Of a DNA stretch of 64,000 nucleotides, positions 30,100 to 39,788 are shown piece after piece. The DNA is taken from positions 62,001-126,000 of the forward strand of contig NZ_BSFQ01000011.1 in the NCBI RefSeq assembly GCF_027922425.1, given 5' to 3'. Below the pieces are notes generated by a model. That model was not told the origin of the DNA, did no database searches, and saw only the letters and a list, made by a program, of their open reading frames with translations. Source of the stretch: Pseudonocardia halophobica (GTDB taxonomy: Bacteria; Actinomycetota; Actinomycetes; Mycobacteriales; Pseudonocardiaceae). The position numbers were made by a program, and so were the translations under genes. How positions within the stretch are numbered: the first letter of the stretch is position 1; each line of letters opens with the position of its first letter.

Positions 30100-32010
30100 G
30101 TGCGTGACGTGCTGCGGTCGTTGCTGAGCCGGACGCCACCCGACGAGGTCGGGTTGGTCGACGCCGCGCCGCCCGTCGCCGTGCGGGAGATCTTCCGCCG
30201 CTTCGGGCCGGACGCGCGGCCCTTCTACGGCCGGCTCGCCGTCGTGCTGGTCCTGGTCGTCGTGGCCCCGTTCGTCGACGCCGCAATCGTGTGGCTGTTC
30301 AAGCTCCTGGTCGACGACGTCCTCGCGCCCCGCGACTTCGCCGCGTTCCCCCGGCTCGCGGCCTACTACGTCGGCCTCACGCTCGCGCTGGGGCTGCTGC
30401 GCGTCTGGTCGACCTACCTCACCGCCTACATCGGCGAGCACTTCCTGCACCGGCTGCGGGTGCGGGTGTTCGCGCACGTCCAGACGCTCTCGCTCGGCTT
30501 CTTCGACCGCCGCCGGCTCGGCGACACGCTCAGCAGGCTCACCGGCGACATCTCCCAGATCGAGGGCCTGGTGCTTTCCGGTGTGACGCGCCTGGTGTCG
30601 TCGGGCGTCACGATCGCCGTCTTCACCGGCGTGCTGTTCTACCTGAACTGGCAGCTCGCGCTGGTCGCGCTCGCGGCGGTGCCGTTCTTCGGCCTCGTGG
30701 CGAAGTGGTTCTCGAAGCGGATCCGGCACTCCTCGCGCCAGGTTCGGCAGTGGTCGGGCGGGATCAGCGCGGTCACCGAGGAGAGCCTCGGCAACGCGAT
30801 GCTGATCCAGGCGTACGGCGGCGAGGCCCACGAGGTGCGCCGGTTCACCCGGCAGAGCCGCGGGGCGATCGAGGCGGTCCTGCGCACGACCCGGCTCCGC
30901 GCGTTCTTCTCGCCGTCCGTGCAGATGATCGAGGTCCTCGGCGTCATGGCGATCATGGGGGTCGGGATCTGGCAGCTCGCCGCGGACCGGATCACGCTCG
31001 GTGGCCTGCTCGCGTTCCTGATCTACCTGTCCCAGCTCTACTCGCCGGTGCGCGGCCTGGGGTCCTACTCGAACTCGGTGTACGCGGCCGCCGCCTCGGC
31101 CGAGCGGATCATCGAGCTGCTCGACCAGCGCACCTCGGTCCCGGCCCCGGCGCACCCGGTGCGGCTGGCGCCCCCGGGTCCGGGCCCGACCCCGGTCCAC
31201 CGGGTCCGCGGCGAGCTGCGGCTGGAGGAGGTCGGCTTCCGCTACCCGGAGAAGAGCGTCGACGTGCTCGACGACCTGTCCGTCACGGTGCCCGTCGGCG
31301 GAACGACGGCCCTGGTCGGGGCGAGCGGTGCGGGCAAGACCACGCTGGTCAAGCTGCTCCTGCGGTTCTACGACCCGACCCGCGGCCGGATCCTGCTCGA
31401 CGGACGGGACCTGCGCGACCTCGAGCCCGCGGACCTGCGCGCGAACGTCGCGGTCGTGCTGCAGGAGACCCTGCTGCTCGACGGCACCATCGCCGAGAAC
31501 ATCCTGGCCGGGCGGCCGGACGCGACCCGGGAGGACCTGGAGCGCGCGGCCCGCGCCGCCGATGTCGACGACTTCGTCGACGCCCTACCGGAGGGTTACG
31601 ACACCCGCGTCGGCCAGCGCGGCCGGCTGCTCTCCGGCGGCCAGCGGCAGCGCATCGCGGTGGCGCGCGCCATGATCCGCAACGCGCCCGTGCTGCTCCT
31701 CGACGAGCCGACGACGAGCCTCGACGCCGAGTCGGCCGAGCGCGTGCTCGGTCCGATGCGGCGGTTGATGACCGGTCGCACCACGATCGTCATCTCGCAC
31801 AACCTGCTCACGGTCACCGACGCCGACCAGATCCTCTACCTCGAGGGCGGCCGGGTGACCGAGGCCGGGACCCACGCGGAGCTGCTCGCCCGGGACCGGC
31901 GCTACGCCCAGCTCTACCGGCTGCACCACGACACGGCACCGGTGCCGGTCGACCTCGCGGCCCGGAGGGCCGCCGGTCCCGGCCCGCGCGAGAGGAAGGC
32001 GGCACGATGA
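30100..32010 (+). CDS. ABC exporter, fused membrane and ATPase domains (MsbA/LmrA type)
   Basis: 636-residue half-transporter, expected to work as a homodimer. Six membrane helices (residues about 50-330) precede an ATPase domain with Walker A GASGAGKTT (about 407), signature LLSGGQRQR (about 511) and Walker B VLLLDEP (about 532). There is no C39 peptidase domain, so it would not cleave a leader. GTG 30100 is chosen for GGGAGGAGG 5 nt upstream; ATG 30040 is in frame with no ribosome site. Lying between the WG peptide and the monooxygenase (ATGA overlap), it probably exports the peptide or its product. Confidence 0.92.
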   Translation: MRDVLRSLLSRTPPDEVGLVDAAPPVAVREIFRRFGPDARPFYGRLAVVLVLVVVAPFVDAAIVWLFKLLVDDVLAPRDFAAFPRLAAYYVGLTLALGLLRVWSTYLTAYIGEHFLHRLRVRVFAHVQTLSLGFFDRRRLGDTLSRLTGDISQIEGLVLSGVTRLVSSGVTIAVFTGVLFYLNWQLALVALAAVPFFGLVAKWFSKRIRHSSRQVRQWSGGISAVTEESLGNAMLIQAYGGEAHEVRRFTRQSRGAIEAVLRTTRLRAFFSPSVQMIEVLGVMAIMGVGIWQLAADRITLGGLLAFLIYLSQLYSPVRGLGSYSNSVYAAAASAERIIELLDQRTSVPAPAHPVRLAPPGPGPTPVHRVRGELRLEEVGFRYPEKSVDVLDDLSVTVPVGGTTALVGASGAGKTTLVKLLLRFYDPTRGRILLDGRDLRDLEPADLRANVAVVLQETLLLDGTIAENILAGRPDATREDLERAARAADVDDFVDALPEGYDTRVGQRGRLLSGGQRQRIAVARAMIRNAPVLLLDEPTTSLDAESAERVLGPMRRLMTGRTTIVISHNLLTVTDADQILYLEGGRVTEAGTHAELLARDRRYAQLYRLHHDTAPVPVDLAARRAAGPGPRERKAAR

Positions 32011-33251
32011 GGATCGTCTGCATCGGCGGCGGGCCCGCCGCGCTCTACTTCGCGATCTCGGCCAAGCGGCGCGACGCCGCGCACGAGATCACCGTGCTGG
32101 AGAAGGACCCGCGCGGCGCCACGTACGGCTGGGGTGTGGTCTGTCACGACGGCCTGCTGGACCGGCTGTACCGCAACGACCGCGAGTCCGCCCGCGCGAT
32201 CCGCGCCCGCTCCCACCTGTGGCAGGAGCAGGAGGTGCACCTTCGCGGCGAGGAGGTCGGCTACCTGCCCGGGTACGGGTTCAGCGTCCCGCGCGCGGGG
32301 CTGCTGGAGGTGCTGGCGAACCGGGCGGCCGACCTCGGCGTCGAGGTCCGGTACGAGAGCCCGGTGCCGGCGCCGGCCCTCGCCGACGGCACGTTCGAGA
32401 GCGGCGAGCTGGCCGCGGACCTGGTCGTGGTGGCGGACGGGGCGCGCAGCCGGGTCCGCGAACATGTGGCGGACGACTTCGGAACGGCCCTCGCGACCGG
32501 GCGCAACCCGTACATCTGGCTCGGCACCGAGAAGGTCTTCACCAGCTTCACCTTCGCGTTCGAGGAGACGCACGCCGGCTGGATCTGGTGCTACGGCTAC
32601 CCGACCAGTGCGGGCGTGAGCACGTTCATCGTCGAGTGCTCGCCGGAGACCTTCACCGGCCTCGGCCTGGACACGTTGCCGCACGAGGACGGCATCGCCC
32701 TGCTGGAGAAGGTCTTCGCGCACACGCTCGACGGGCAGGCACTGATCAGCAGCTCGCGCGGGCGGCCGTCGCCCTGGCTGCGCTTCCTGGAGGTGCGCAA
32801 CGAGACCTGGCGGCATGCGAACGTCGTGCTGCTCGGCGACGCGGCGCACACCACGCACTTCACCATGGGCCAGGGCACCCGGTTCGCGATGACCGACTCG
32901 ATGATGCTCGCGCAGGCGCTGTACGAGCAGCCGTCGCTGTCCGCGGCGCTGGGCTGGTTCGACCGGAAGGGCCGGGAGGCGCTGCGCACGGCCCAGGCGG
33001 CCGCGCGGACCGGTGCGGCCTGGTTCGAGCACGTCGACCGGTACCTCGACCGCGACGCGGTGGAGTTCGCCTTCTCGTTGTCGCACCGGCAGGGTCTGCA
33101 ACGGCCCTGGCGCTACCAGTGGCACATGGCGACCCAGCTGACCGCGGTGCGCAAGGGCCGCCGGCTGGCCCACACCGGTCAGCGCTGGTGGCGGGCCCGA
33201 AAGCGCGGCGAACAGCCCTTCGTGCCGCGCGGCCTGCTGCACGCCGGGTGA
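32007..33251 (+). CDS. FAD-dependent monooxygenase, VioD / salicylyl-CoA hydroxylase-like
   Basis: 414-residue group A flavin hydroxylase with the Rossmann motif IGGGPAALYFA (residue 6 on), the TYGWGVV segment, VVVADGARSRVREH (DG motif) and LLGDAAHTTHFTMGQGT (GD motif, about 275). GRNPYIWLGTEKVF, STFIVECSPETF and WFEHVDRYL closely resemble VioD, which hydroxylates the indole of a Trp-derived intermediate; salicylyl- and anthraniloyl-CoA hydroxylases share the fold. Only the FAD domain is present. ATG overlaps the exporter stop (ATGA) with AGAGGAAGG upstream. Next to a peptide with eight Trp, peptide indole oxidation is a natural hypothesis. Confidence 0.88.
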   Translation: MRIVCIGGGPAALYFAISAKRRDAAHEITVLEKDPRGATYGWGVVCHDGLLDRLYRNDRESARAIRARSHLWQEQEVHLRGEEVGYLPGYGFSVPRAGLLEVLANRAADLGVEVRYESPVPAPALADGTFESGELAADLVVVADGARSRVREHVADDFGTALATGRNPYIWLGTEKVFTSFTFAFEETHAGWIWCYGYPTSAGVSTFIVECSPETFTGLGLDTLPHEDGIALLEKVFAHTLDGQALISSSRGRPSPWLRFLEVRNETWRHANVVLLGDAAHTTHFTMGQGTRFAMTDSMMLAQALYEQPSLSAALGWFDRKGREALRTAQAAARTGAAWFEHVDRYLDRDAVEFAFSLSHRQGLQRPWRYQWHMATQLTAVRKGRRLAHTGQRWWRARKRGEQPFVPRGLLHAG

Positions 33252-33266
33252 TCGGGCGCCGGCCGG

Positions 33267-33761
33267 TCAGGCGAACAGGGGCTCGCTCGACCCGTCCCGG
33301 GTGTCGGCGATCTCCACACCCTCGATCCCGGCCCGGACCGGGCGGACGGGGTGCAGGATCGCGAACGCGTCGGCCGGCCGCTCGTGCGCCAGCACGACGT
33401 GCGGGAGCCACGCGCCCGGCAGGTAGGAGCCGAAGGGCGAGCGCACCTTGCCGGCCAGCGCGTCGTGCACCGCGCTGTGTACCGCGAGCAGCTCGGTGTC
33501 GACGATGGCGGAGAGCACCAGGTCGTCGTCGTGCCCGGCGACCGAGCCCAGGGTCGGCAGCCAGAGCGAGGGCAGGCTGAGCCCGCGCAGGGCCTCCGTG
33601 AGCTCGACGCGGGCGACGGCCGGGATCTGCGCGGCGGCGGCGAAGGTGAGGGTCGGGATCTCGTGCGGGACGCGGAGGCCCTCGGCGCGGAGCCGGTCGC
33701 GGAGCTCCACCACGCGCTCCTCGGCGGCCATGTCGAGCCGGAAGCGGACGATCTGCGCCAT
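33267..33761 (-). CDS. 2H phosphoesterase / 2'-5' RNA ligase-like protein
   Basis: 164-residue cytosolic protein with the overall pattern of the 2'-5' RNA ligase superfamily: ELRDRLRAEGLRVPHEIPTLTFAA in the first half and LPHVVLAHE in the second. Both histidine motifs are degenerate relative to HxT/S, so activity is uncertain. ATG 33761 has AGGAG 5 nt upstream. It converges with the monooxygenase gene 15 bp away and is a separate unit. Confidence 0.6.
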   Translation of the reverse strand: MAQIVRFRLDMAAEERVVELRDRLRAEGLRVPHEIPTLTFAAAAQIPAVARVELTEALRGLSLPSLWLPTLGSVAGHDDDLVLSAIVDTELLAVHSAVHDALAGKVRSPFGSYLPGAWLPHVVLAHERPADAFAILHPVRPVRAGIEGVEIADTRDGSSEPLFA

Positions 33762-33793
33762 CGAGCTCCTCGTACCCAGGGACCTTCGGGCGG

Positions 33794-34711
33794 TCAGTCT
33801 GTCGTATGCGCGGCCGTGCCGCCCAGCGCGAAGCGGCCGTCCGCGGTCTGTTCGGCCAGGCCGTCCACCAGCAGGGAGTCCAGACAGCGGTCCCGCTGCG
33901 GCCCGTCGGCCCAGACGGCGTCGAGCGCGGCCTTGGGCACCGGGTGCTCGGCGGCACGCAGCACGTCCATCAGTCTGCCGCGCACCTGGCGGTCCGTGCC
34001 CGCGTAGCCCTGGACCGGACGGCGGGGCCCGGTGTACTCCGGCCGGCCGGCCGCCACCCACGCGCACTCGACCTGGACCGGGCACGCCGGGCACCGCGGC
34101 GACCGGGCCGTGCACACCACGGCGCCCAGCTCCATCAGGGCGGCGGAGACGACCGCGGCCTCGGCGTCCTCCCCGGGCAGGAGGGCGTCGACGTCGGCCA
34201 GGTCGGCTCTGGTGCGGGCCGGGCCGGCGTCGCCCGCCCCGTGGACGGCCCGGGCGACCACCCGGCGGACGTTCGTGTCGACGACCGGGGCCCGCAGCCC
34301 GTACCCGAAGGCGGCGACCGCGCGGGCGGTGTAGCTGCCGACACCGGGCAGGGCCTCCAGCGCCGCGACGTCCGACGGCACCCGGTCGCCGTGCTCGGTC
34401 GCGATGGCCTGGGCGGCGGCGTGCAGCCGCATCGCCCGGCGCGGGTAGCCGAGCTTCCCCCAGGCCCGGACGACCTCGGCGCGGGACTCGGCGGCGAGCG
34501 CCGAGGGCACCGGCCACTGCTCCATCCACCGCAGCCACACGGGCTCGACGCGCGACACCGGCGTCTGCTGCAGCATGAACTCGCTGACCAGGACGCCCCA
34601 GGGCGTGGTGCCGGGGCGCCGCCAGGGCAGGTCGCGGGCGTGCGCCCGGAACCACTCCGCAGTGCGCGCGCCGAGCCCGGCCGGGACGGGGCGGTGCAGG
34701 ACGGAGGTCAC
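33794..34711 (-). CDS. mutY: A/G-specific adenine glycosylase
   Basis: Removes adenine mispaired with 8-oxoguanine. 305 residues with catalytic Glu in SEFMLQQTPVSRV, the helix-hairpin-helix LPGVGSYTARAVAAF with VVDTNVRRVV (catalytic Asp), and a full 4Fe-4S site C-x6-C-x2-C-x5-C (CTARSPRCPACPVQVEC). The C-terminal region is short, without a full MutT-like domain. GTG start at 34711. It is divergent from the membrane-anchored gene at 34856. Confidence 0.95.
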   Translation of the reverse strand: MTSVLHRPVPAGLGARTAEWFRAHARDLPWRRPGTTPWGVLVSEFMLQQTPVSRVEPVWLRWMEQWPVPSALAAESRAEVVRAWGKLGYPRRAMRLHAAAQAIATEHGDRVPSDVAALEALPGVGSYTARAVAAFGYGLRAPVVDTNVRRVVARAVHGAGDAGPARTRADLADVDALLPGEDAEAAVVSAALMELGAVVCTARSPRCPACPVQVECAWVAAGRPEYTGPRRPVQGYAGTDRQVRGRLMDVLRAAEHPVPKAALDAVWADGPQRDRCLDSLLVDGLAEQTADGRFALGGTAAHTTD

Positions 34712-34842
34712 GCCGCGATCGTCGCACCGCCGGTCCGGGGGCCGCGCGACCGGGTGGGTGATCGCCCGATACGGTCCCCCACACCGGTGGAACGGGCGCG
34801 CCGCGCCGCGCGAGATCCAGCGACGTGTAGTAATCACGCATC

Positions 34843-34848
34843 TACTCT
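34843..34848 (+). promoter_or_regulatory. -10 box of a leaderless promoter
   Basis: TACTCT, 7 nt upstream of the ATG at 34856, fits TANNNT. Confidence 0.5.
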
Positions 34849-34855
34849 GCGTGAC

Positions 34856-35728
34856 ATGTGGGAGCCGGTAGGACCGCTGCCCGCGCACGTCTACTGGAAA
34901 CGGCGCTGGCTGGCGCTCGTGTCCGTCATCGCGTTCTTCGTCGTGATCGGCTTCTCCGTCGCCGCGCTCACCCGTCCGACCCCGAGCCCCGGCCCCACCG
35001 ACGAGGCCACCAGCCGCGCGGCCAACAGCTCCGCGCTCCCGTCCGGCTCCTCGGTCGCCTCCGTCGCCCCGTCGACCGGCGCCACCACCGACCCGACGAC
35101 CGGGACGCCGTCGGCCGAGCCCGGCACCTCCGCCGACGCCCCGCTGTCGGCGACCGGGGTGCCGATCGGCACCTCCGTCCCGGGCACGACGACCTCGGGC
35201 GGGACCTCCCCGGGCGCCTCGGCCGAGGGCGGCCCGGCGAGCACGACGGACGAGTCGAAGCGTCCCGACGACACCCCGCGCGCCTCGGTGCCGGTACCGC
35301 CGACCGAGCCCGCGCCCCCGACCGGCCCGCCGCCGTGCACCAACGACATGATCGCGGTCGGGGCGGAGATCGACGCGCCGCAGCACAAGGTCGGCGACCG
35401 CCCCGAGCTGCGCCTGACCGTGGTCAACATCAGCAACCAGGCCTGCGTCCGCGACCTCGACGGCGCCCTGCAGGAGATCGTCGTCTGGGACCGCCCGATC
35501 AAGACCCGGCTGTGGTCGAGCAACGACTGCGTGAACCCGTCCACCCAGGACCTGCGGACCCTCGTGCCCGGCCAGCCCGTGGCCTTCGAGGTGACGTGGT
35601 CGGGGCTGTCGTCGAACCCGGGCTGCACGGCCGCGCGGACCCGGCTGCCGGCCGGCGACTACACGCTGCTGACCCGGGTCGCCGACAAGATCAGCGGCCC
35701 GACCCACTTCACGCTGACGCCCGCCTGA
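34856..35728 (+). CDS. Membrane-anchored extracytoplasmic protein of unknown function (Rv3587c-like position)
   Basis: 290 residues: a cytosolic N terminus, one membrane helix (about 19-37), a Ser/Thr/Pro/Gly-rich linker (about 40-160) of cell-wall-spanning type, and a beta-rich outer domain (about 162-290) with four Cys (CTND, QACVRD, NDCVN, PGCTA) likely in two disulfides. It sits between mutY and radA, where mycobacteria have a similar secreted protein (Rv3587c, from memory). Function unknown. Its 3' end overlaps radA by 20 bp on the opposite strand. Confidence 0.75.
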   Translation: MWEPVGPLPAHVYWKRRWLALVSVIAFFVVIGFSVAALTRPTPSPGPTDEATSRAANSSALPSGSSVASVAPSTGATTDPTTGTPSAEPGTSADAPLSATGVPIGTSVPGTTTSGGTSPGASAEGGPASTTDESKRPDDTPRASVPVPPTEPAPPTGPPPCTNDMIAVGAEIDAPQHKVGDRPELRLTVVNISNQACVRDLDGALQEIVVWDRPIKTRLWSSNDCVNPSTQDLRTLVPGQPVAFEVTWSGLSSNPGCTAARTRLPAGDYTLLTRVADKISGPTHFTLTPA

Positions 35729-37121
35729 TCCGCGCCAGCACCTGCGACACGTCCGAGACCTCGGTGACCTTCATGCCGGTCCCGCTGCCCGCATCGCTGT
35801 CCGGCGGCACCAGGGCGTGGGTGAAGCCGAGCCGGGCGGCCTCGGCCAGCCGCCGGCGCACCCCGGAGACCCGGCGCACCTCGCCGGCCAGGCCCAGCTC
35901 GCCGAGCACCACGAGGTCCGGCGGGAGGGCGACGTCGTTCTTCGCGGAGGCCACGGCCATGGCCAGGGCGAGGTCCGCCGCAGGCTCGGTGACCTTCATC
36001 CCGCCGACCGTGGCGGTGTAGACCTCGGAGTCCTGCAGCCGCACCCGGCCGCGCCGTTCGAGGATCGCCAGCAGCATCGCCACCCGCGAGCTGTCCAGCC
36101 CGCTCACGGCCCGCCGCGGCGTGGGCATCGACGACGACGCGACCAGCGCCTGGACCTCGGCCAGCAGCGGGCGCCGCCCGTCCATGACGACGGTGACCGC
36201 GGTCCCCGGCACCACCGACGCCTGGGTGGCGCCGAAGCGGGCCAGGAAGAGCCCGGAGGGGTCCGGCAGCCCGACGATGCCCTCGTCCCGCAGCTCGAAG
36301 CAGCCGACCTCGTCCGCGGGCCCGAAGCGGTTCTTCACCCCGCGGACCATCCGCAGCGTGGAGTGCTTGTCGCCCTCGAACGCCAGCACCACGTCGACCA
36401 GGTGCTCGAGCACCCGGGGGCCGGCGATGTTGCCGTCCTTCGTGACGTGCCCGACGAGCAGCACGGGCAGCCCGCGCTCCTTGGCCAGCGCGGTGAGCGC
36501 CACGGTGACCGCCCGGGTCTGCGTGACGCCGCCGGGCGAGCCGTCGACCTCCGGCGAGGTCATGGTCTGCACGGAGTCGACGATCAGCAGGTCGGGCCGC
36601 AGGGCGTCGACGTGCCCGAGGATCGACGAGAGATCGGACTCGGCGGCCAGGAACAGCCGCTCGTGCAGGGCGCCGGTGCGCTCGGCCCGCAGCCGGACCT
36701 GGCCCGCGGACTCCTCGCCGGTGACGTAGAGGACCGAGCCGCCGCGCAGGGAGGCCGCGGCCTTCGCCGCCACCTCGAGCAGGAGCGTGGACTTGCCGAC
36801 GCCCGGCTCGCCGGCGAGCAGCACCACCGCGCCGGGCACCAGCCCGCCGCCCAGGACGCGGTCCAGCTCGTCGACCCCGGAGGGCCGGGCCCGCGCGGAG
36901 TCGAGGGCGACCTCGGCGATCGGGCGGGCGGGGGTGCTCGGCGCCCCCGCCGCGACCCGGCGCAGACCGCCGCCGGCGGCCGCGGCCCGGGCGGGCTCGG
37001 CCTGCTCGGTCAGCGTGCCCCAGGCCTGGCAGCCGGGGCAGCGCCCGACCCACTGCGCGGCGCGGTGGCCGCACTCGCTGCAGGCGTACGAGCTGCGGGC
37101 GGCGCGCGTCCTCGTGGTCAT
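35709..37121 (-). CDS. radA: DNA repair protein RadA
   Basis: 470-residue RecA-like branch-migration factor for recombinational repair. An N-terminal zinc finger (YACSECG and CPGCQAWGT), Walker [10 protein letters not shown], the RadA motif [14 protein letters not shown] (KNRFG) and a C-terminal Lon-like domain ([19 protein letters not shown]) are all present. ATG 37121. disA, which normally follows radA in actinobacteria, is absent: the gene runs into the convergent 34856 gene with a 20-bp overlap. Confidence 0.96.
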   Translation of the reverse strand: MTTRTRAARSSYACSECGHRAAQWVGRCPGCQAWGTLTEQAEPARAAAAGGGLRRVAAGAPSTPARPIAEVALDSARARPSGVDELDRVLGGGLVPGAVVLLAGEPGVGKSTLLLEVAAKAAASLRGGSVLYVTGEESAGQVRLRAERTGALHERLFLAAESDLSSILGHVDALRPDLLIVDSVQTMTSPEVDGSPGGVTQTRAVTVALTALAKERGLPVLLVGHVTKDGNIAGPRVLEHLVDVVLAFEGDKHSTLRMVRGVKNRFGPADEVGCFELRDEGIVGLPDPSGLFLARFGATQASVVPGTAVTVVMDGRRPLLAEVQALVASSSMPTPRRAVSGLDSSRVAMLLAILERRGRVRLQDSEVYTATVGGMKVTEPAADLALAMAVASAKNDVALPPDLVVLGELGLAGEVRRVSGVRRRLAEAARLGFTHALVPPDSDAGSGTGMKVTEVSDVSQVLARIRRASA

Positions 37122-37153
37122 CGGTGGTCAGCGCGCGCCACGGAGCCGGGCGC

Positions 37154-37756
37154 TCAGTGGCCGCCCTCGGCGGCACCCTCGGCCGGCGCCTCGTCCTGCC
37201 GCGGCGTGGTCGGGTTCGCCACCGGCAGGTCGACGGTCAGCCGGCCGGCCTTCTCGAAGACCAGGGTGAGCGGGTAGGTGCGCCCGGCCACGACGTCGTC
37301 CCGCAGGCCGGCGATCTCCACGGTGATCCGCTTGGCGCCCGGGATCGCGGCCACGTCCCCCTCGTCGCCCGCGACGAGCGGCAGCTGCGGGGCGAGGACC
37401 TGCTCGCCGGTGACGACGACCTGGGTGCCGGCCTCGCTCGAGGCGGAGACGAGCCGGTCGGCCGCCCCGCCGTCGTTCACGATGATCATCTCGACGAGGG
37501 CCTGGCCGCCCTTCTGGTAGACCGCCCCGGTCGGCGCCAGGCCGGTGGGCCAGGCGATCTCGGCGTTGCGGACGGCCACGTCGCCCACCACGCCGCCGGT
37601 GCCGCCGACGGCGGCGACCTGCTCGGCGGTCTGGGCGACCTGGCCCGCACCGCAGCCGGACAGCAGGAGGGCGCCCGCGGCGGCCGTGCCGGCGGCCAGG
37701 ACCTTCCACGCGCCCGGGCGCGTTGCGGAGCGTCGGGGGGAGGTCGCGCGGCTCAC
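37154..37756 (-). CDS. lpqE: LpqE-like lipoprotein, PCuAC-type domain
   Basis: 200-residue exported lipoprotein: signal peptide with lipobox LLLSGC (Cys about residue 35), then a beta-rich domain of the copper-chaperone PCuAC kind lacking an obvious Met/His copper site. It lies between radA and carD as LpqE does in mycobacteria (from memory). The C terminus is a short Pro/Glu/Ala-rich tail. GTG start at 37756. It is divergent from carD; function not established. Confidence 0.8.
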   Translation of the reverse strand: MSRATSPRRSATRPGAWKVLAAGTAAAGALLLSGCGAGQVAQTAEQVAAVGGTGGVVGDVAVRNAEIAWPTGLAPTGAVYQKGGQALVEMIIVNDGGAADRLVSASSEAGTQVVVTGEQVLAPQLPLVAGDEGDVAAIPGAKRITVEIAGLRDDVVAGRTYPLTLVFEKAGRLTVDLPVANPTTPRQDEAPAEGAAEGGH

Positions 37757-37952
37757 GGTTCGGGTGTCCTTCCTGACGGCCGGTCGTGCGGGTGCAGCGT
37801 AGTCGCCGGGTCCGACAGTCCGTGCACTCGGCTCTCCCGGGTTGCTCCCGTGTACCCCCGCGTACCCGCGTCTGCACGTTTTACGCCCGTTGTCAACCCC
37901 GTGACCTGCGACGATGTCCCCTCCCGTCGCACGGGGGGCGGGTCGGGCGTGT

Positions 37953-37958
37953 TAACCT
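37953..37958 (+). promoter_or_regulatory. Candidate -10 box of carD
   Basis: TAACCT within GTTAACCT, about 29 nt before the carD ATG. No clear -35 box. Confidence 0.35.
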
Positions 37959-37986
37959 GGGTGCAGCGAAAGGGGCCAGAGGACAC

Positions 37987-38478
37987 ATGGTTTTCAAGGT
38001 CGGAGAGACCGTCGTCTACCCGCACCACGGTGCCGCTCTCATCGAGGCGATCGAGACCAGGACGATCAAGGGCGAGGAGCGCAAGTACCTCGTCCTGAAG
38101 GTCGCCCAGGGTGACCTGACGGTTCGCGTTCCCGCCGAGAACGCAGAGGTCGTGGGCGTTCGCGATGTCGTGGGCCAGGAGGGGCTGGACCGGGTGTTCG
38201 AGGTGCTGCGCACCCCGCACACCGAGGAGCCCACCAACTGGTCGCGCCGGTACAAGGCGAACCTGGAGAAGCTCGCGTCGGGCGACGTGAACAAGGTGGC
38301 CGAGGTCGTCCGCGACCTCTGGCGCCGCGAGAAGGACCGCGGCCTGTCCGCCGGCGAGAAGCGGATGCTGGCCAAGGCCCGGCAGATCCTCGTCAGCGAG
38401 CTCGCGCTGGCCGAGGGGACGGACGAGGAGCGGGCCGAGGCCCTGCTCGACGAGGTGCTGGCGACCACCAACGCCTGA
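37987..38478 (+). CDS. carD: CarD family RNA polymerase-binding transcription factor
   Basis: Stabilises the open complex at rRNA and other promoters. 163 residues: N-terminal RNAP-interaction Tudor-like domain ([23 protein letters not shown], residues 1-60) and a C-terminal helical DNA-binding domain with the conserved Trp ([35 protein letters not shown]). The ATG has GAGG 5 nt upstream. It is followed by ispD, the usual actinobacterial order. Confidence 0.97.
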   Translation: MVFKVGETVVYPHHGAALIEAIETRTIKGEERKYLVLKVAQGDLTVRVPAENAEVVGVRDVVGQEGLDRVFEVLRTPHTEEPTNWSRRYKANLEKLASGDVNKVAEVVRDLWRREKDRGLSAGEKRMLAKARQILVSELALAEGTDEERAEALLDEVLATTNA

Positions 38479-38549
38479 CCCGCCCCGCGATCGGCACGGT
38501 ACGGCCCCATGGCGTCCTCGGCACGGCCCGCGCACCCGTGGGCGCCGCG

Positions 38550-39266
38550 GTGAGCGTCGCCGCGGTCGTGCCCGCGGCCGGTTCGGGCACCCGTCTCGGC
38601 GCGGGTGCGCCCAAGGCCTTCGTGCCGCTGGGCGGTGTGCCGATCGTGGTCCGGGCCGTCGACGGGCTGCTGGCCTCCGGCGCGGTCGACGAGGTGCTGG
38701 TCGCCGTGCCGGCCGACCTGCTCGACCACGCGCGGGCACTGCTGGCCGGCCGCCCCGTCACCGTCCTGGTGGGGGGCGGCGCGCGCACGGCGTCGGTGCG
38801 CCTCGCGCTCGACGTGCTGTCCGGTCCCCACGGCTGTGAACGACCGGGGGGACCCGCAGGTGACGGGCCTCCCGAGGTCGTGCTGGTGCACGACGCCGCC
38901 CGCCCGCTGACCCCGCCCGCGCTGGTCGCGGCCGTGGTGGCGGAGGTGCGGGCCGGTCACCCCGCGGTCGTACCCGCTCTCCCGCTGGCCGACACGGTCA
39001 AGCGGGTGGGGGTCGCCGCGGCGGTGGAGGCCACGGTCGACCGGTCCGAGCTGCGGGCCGCCCAGACCCCGCAGGGCTTCGCCTGGGAGACGCTGCGGGC
39101 GGCCTACGGGAAGTCCGGTGTGGACGCCGTCGCCACGGACGACGCCGGCCTGGTCGAGCGGCTGGGCGCGCCGGTCGTCACGGTGCCGGGCGATCCCGCG
39201 GCGTTCAAGGTCACCACGCCCTGGGACCTGCGGATCGCCGAGCTGCTGCTGGAGGAGAAGGCGTGA
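38550..39266 (+). CDS. ispD: 2-C-methyl-D-erythritol 4-phosphate cytidylyltransferase
   Basis: Third step of the MEP isoprenoid pathway. 238 residues with the nucleotide-binding [14 protein letters not shown] at the N terminus, [10 protein letters not shown] in the middle and [15 protein letters not shown] 38550 begins the domain directly; GTG 38538 is an in-frame alternative adding four residues. A Gly/Pro-rich insertion precedes VLVHDAAR. The end overlaps ispF (GTGA). Confidence 0.95.
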   Translation: MSVAAVVPAAGSGTRLGAGAPKAFVPLGGVPIVVRAVDGLLASGAVDEVLVAVPADLLDHARALLAGRPVTVLVGGGARTASVRLALDVLSGPHGCERPGGPAGDGPPEVVLVHDAARPLTPPALVAAVVAEVRAGHPAVVPALPLADTVKRVGVAAAVEATVDRSELRAAQTPQGFAWETLRAAYGKSGVDAVATDDAGLVERLGAPVVTVPGDPAAFKVTTPWDLRIAELLLEEKA

Positions 39267-39733
39267 GGACCGGGATCGGCACGGACGTGCACCCCGTCGA
39301 GCCCGGGCGGCCGTGCTGGATCGCCGGGCTGTGGTGGGAGGGCGTCGACGGCTGCGCCGGCCACTCGGACGGCGACGTCGCGTGCCACGCCCTCTGCGAC
39401 GCCCTGCTCTCCGCCGCCGGCCTCGGCGACCTCGGCGCGGTGTTCGGCACCGGCCGGCCCGAGTGGTCGGGCGCGAGCGGCGTCGCGCTGCTCGCCGAGG
39501 TCCACCGGTTGCTCACCGCCGAGGGCTGGCGGGTCGGCAACGCGGCCGTGCAGGTGATCGGCAACCACCCCAAGATCGGCACGCGCCGGGACGAGGCGCA
39601 GAAGGTCCTGTCCTCGGTCGTCGGAGGGCCGGTCTCGGTCTCCGGCACCACCACGGACGGGCTGGGGCTGACCGGCCGCGGCGAGGGCATCGCCGCGATC
39701 GCGACCGCCCTCCTCCTCCCCGCCACGGACTGA
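39263..39733 (+). CDS. ispF: 2-C-methyl-D-erythritol 2,4-cyclodiphosphate synthase
   Basis: Fifth step of the MEP pathway, converting CDP-ME 2-phosphate to the cyclodiphosphate. 156 residues with the metal site GIGTDVHP (Asp, His), [16 protein letters not shown] and [11 protein letters not shown]; the C-terminal [15 protein letters not shown] is intact. GTG start overlaps the ispD stop, so the two are translationally coupled. Confidence 0.96.
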   Translation: MRTGIGTDVHPVEPGRPCWIAGLWWEGVDGCAGHSDGDVACHALCDALLSAAGLGDLGAVFGTGRPEWSGASGVALLAEVHRLLTAEGWRVGNAAVQVIGNHPKIGTRRDEAQKVLSSVVGGPVSVSGTTTDGLGLTGRGEGIAAIATALLLPATD

Positions 39734-39784
39734 GCGAGCGGCACTCCCGCTCACACCTGGTGAGCGACAGCGCCGTTCGCTCGC
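39734..39784. terminator. Two-layer hairpin between ispF and the VOC gene
   Basis: Inner stem CGCTCAC (39748-39754) / GTGAGCG (39760-39766) around ACCTG; outer stem GCGAGCG (39734-39740) / CGCTCGC (39778-39784). It lies between two converging genes and can serve both. Confidence 0.65.
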
Positions 39785-39788
39785 GCGG

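Noticed and set aside
27304..31200. 1298-codon open frame on the minus strand across sigD, rsdA, the WG peptide and the exporter
   Set aside because: It is antisense to genes with clear domain content and reads as low-complexity Arg/Pro/Gly/Val, the usual shadow frame in very GC-rich DNA.
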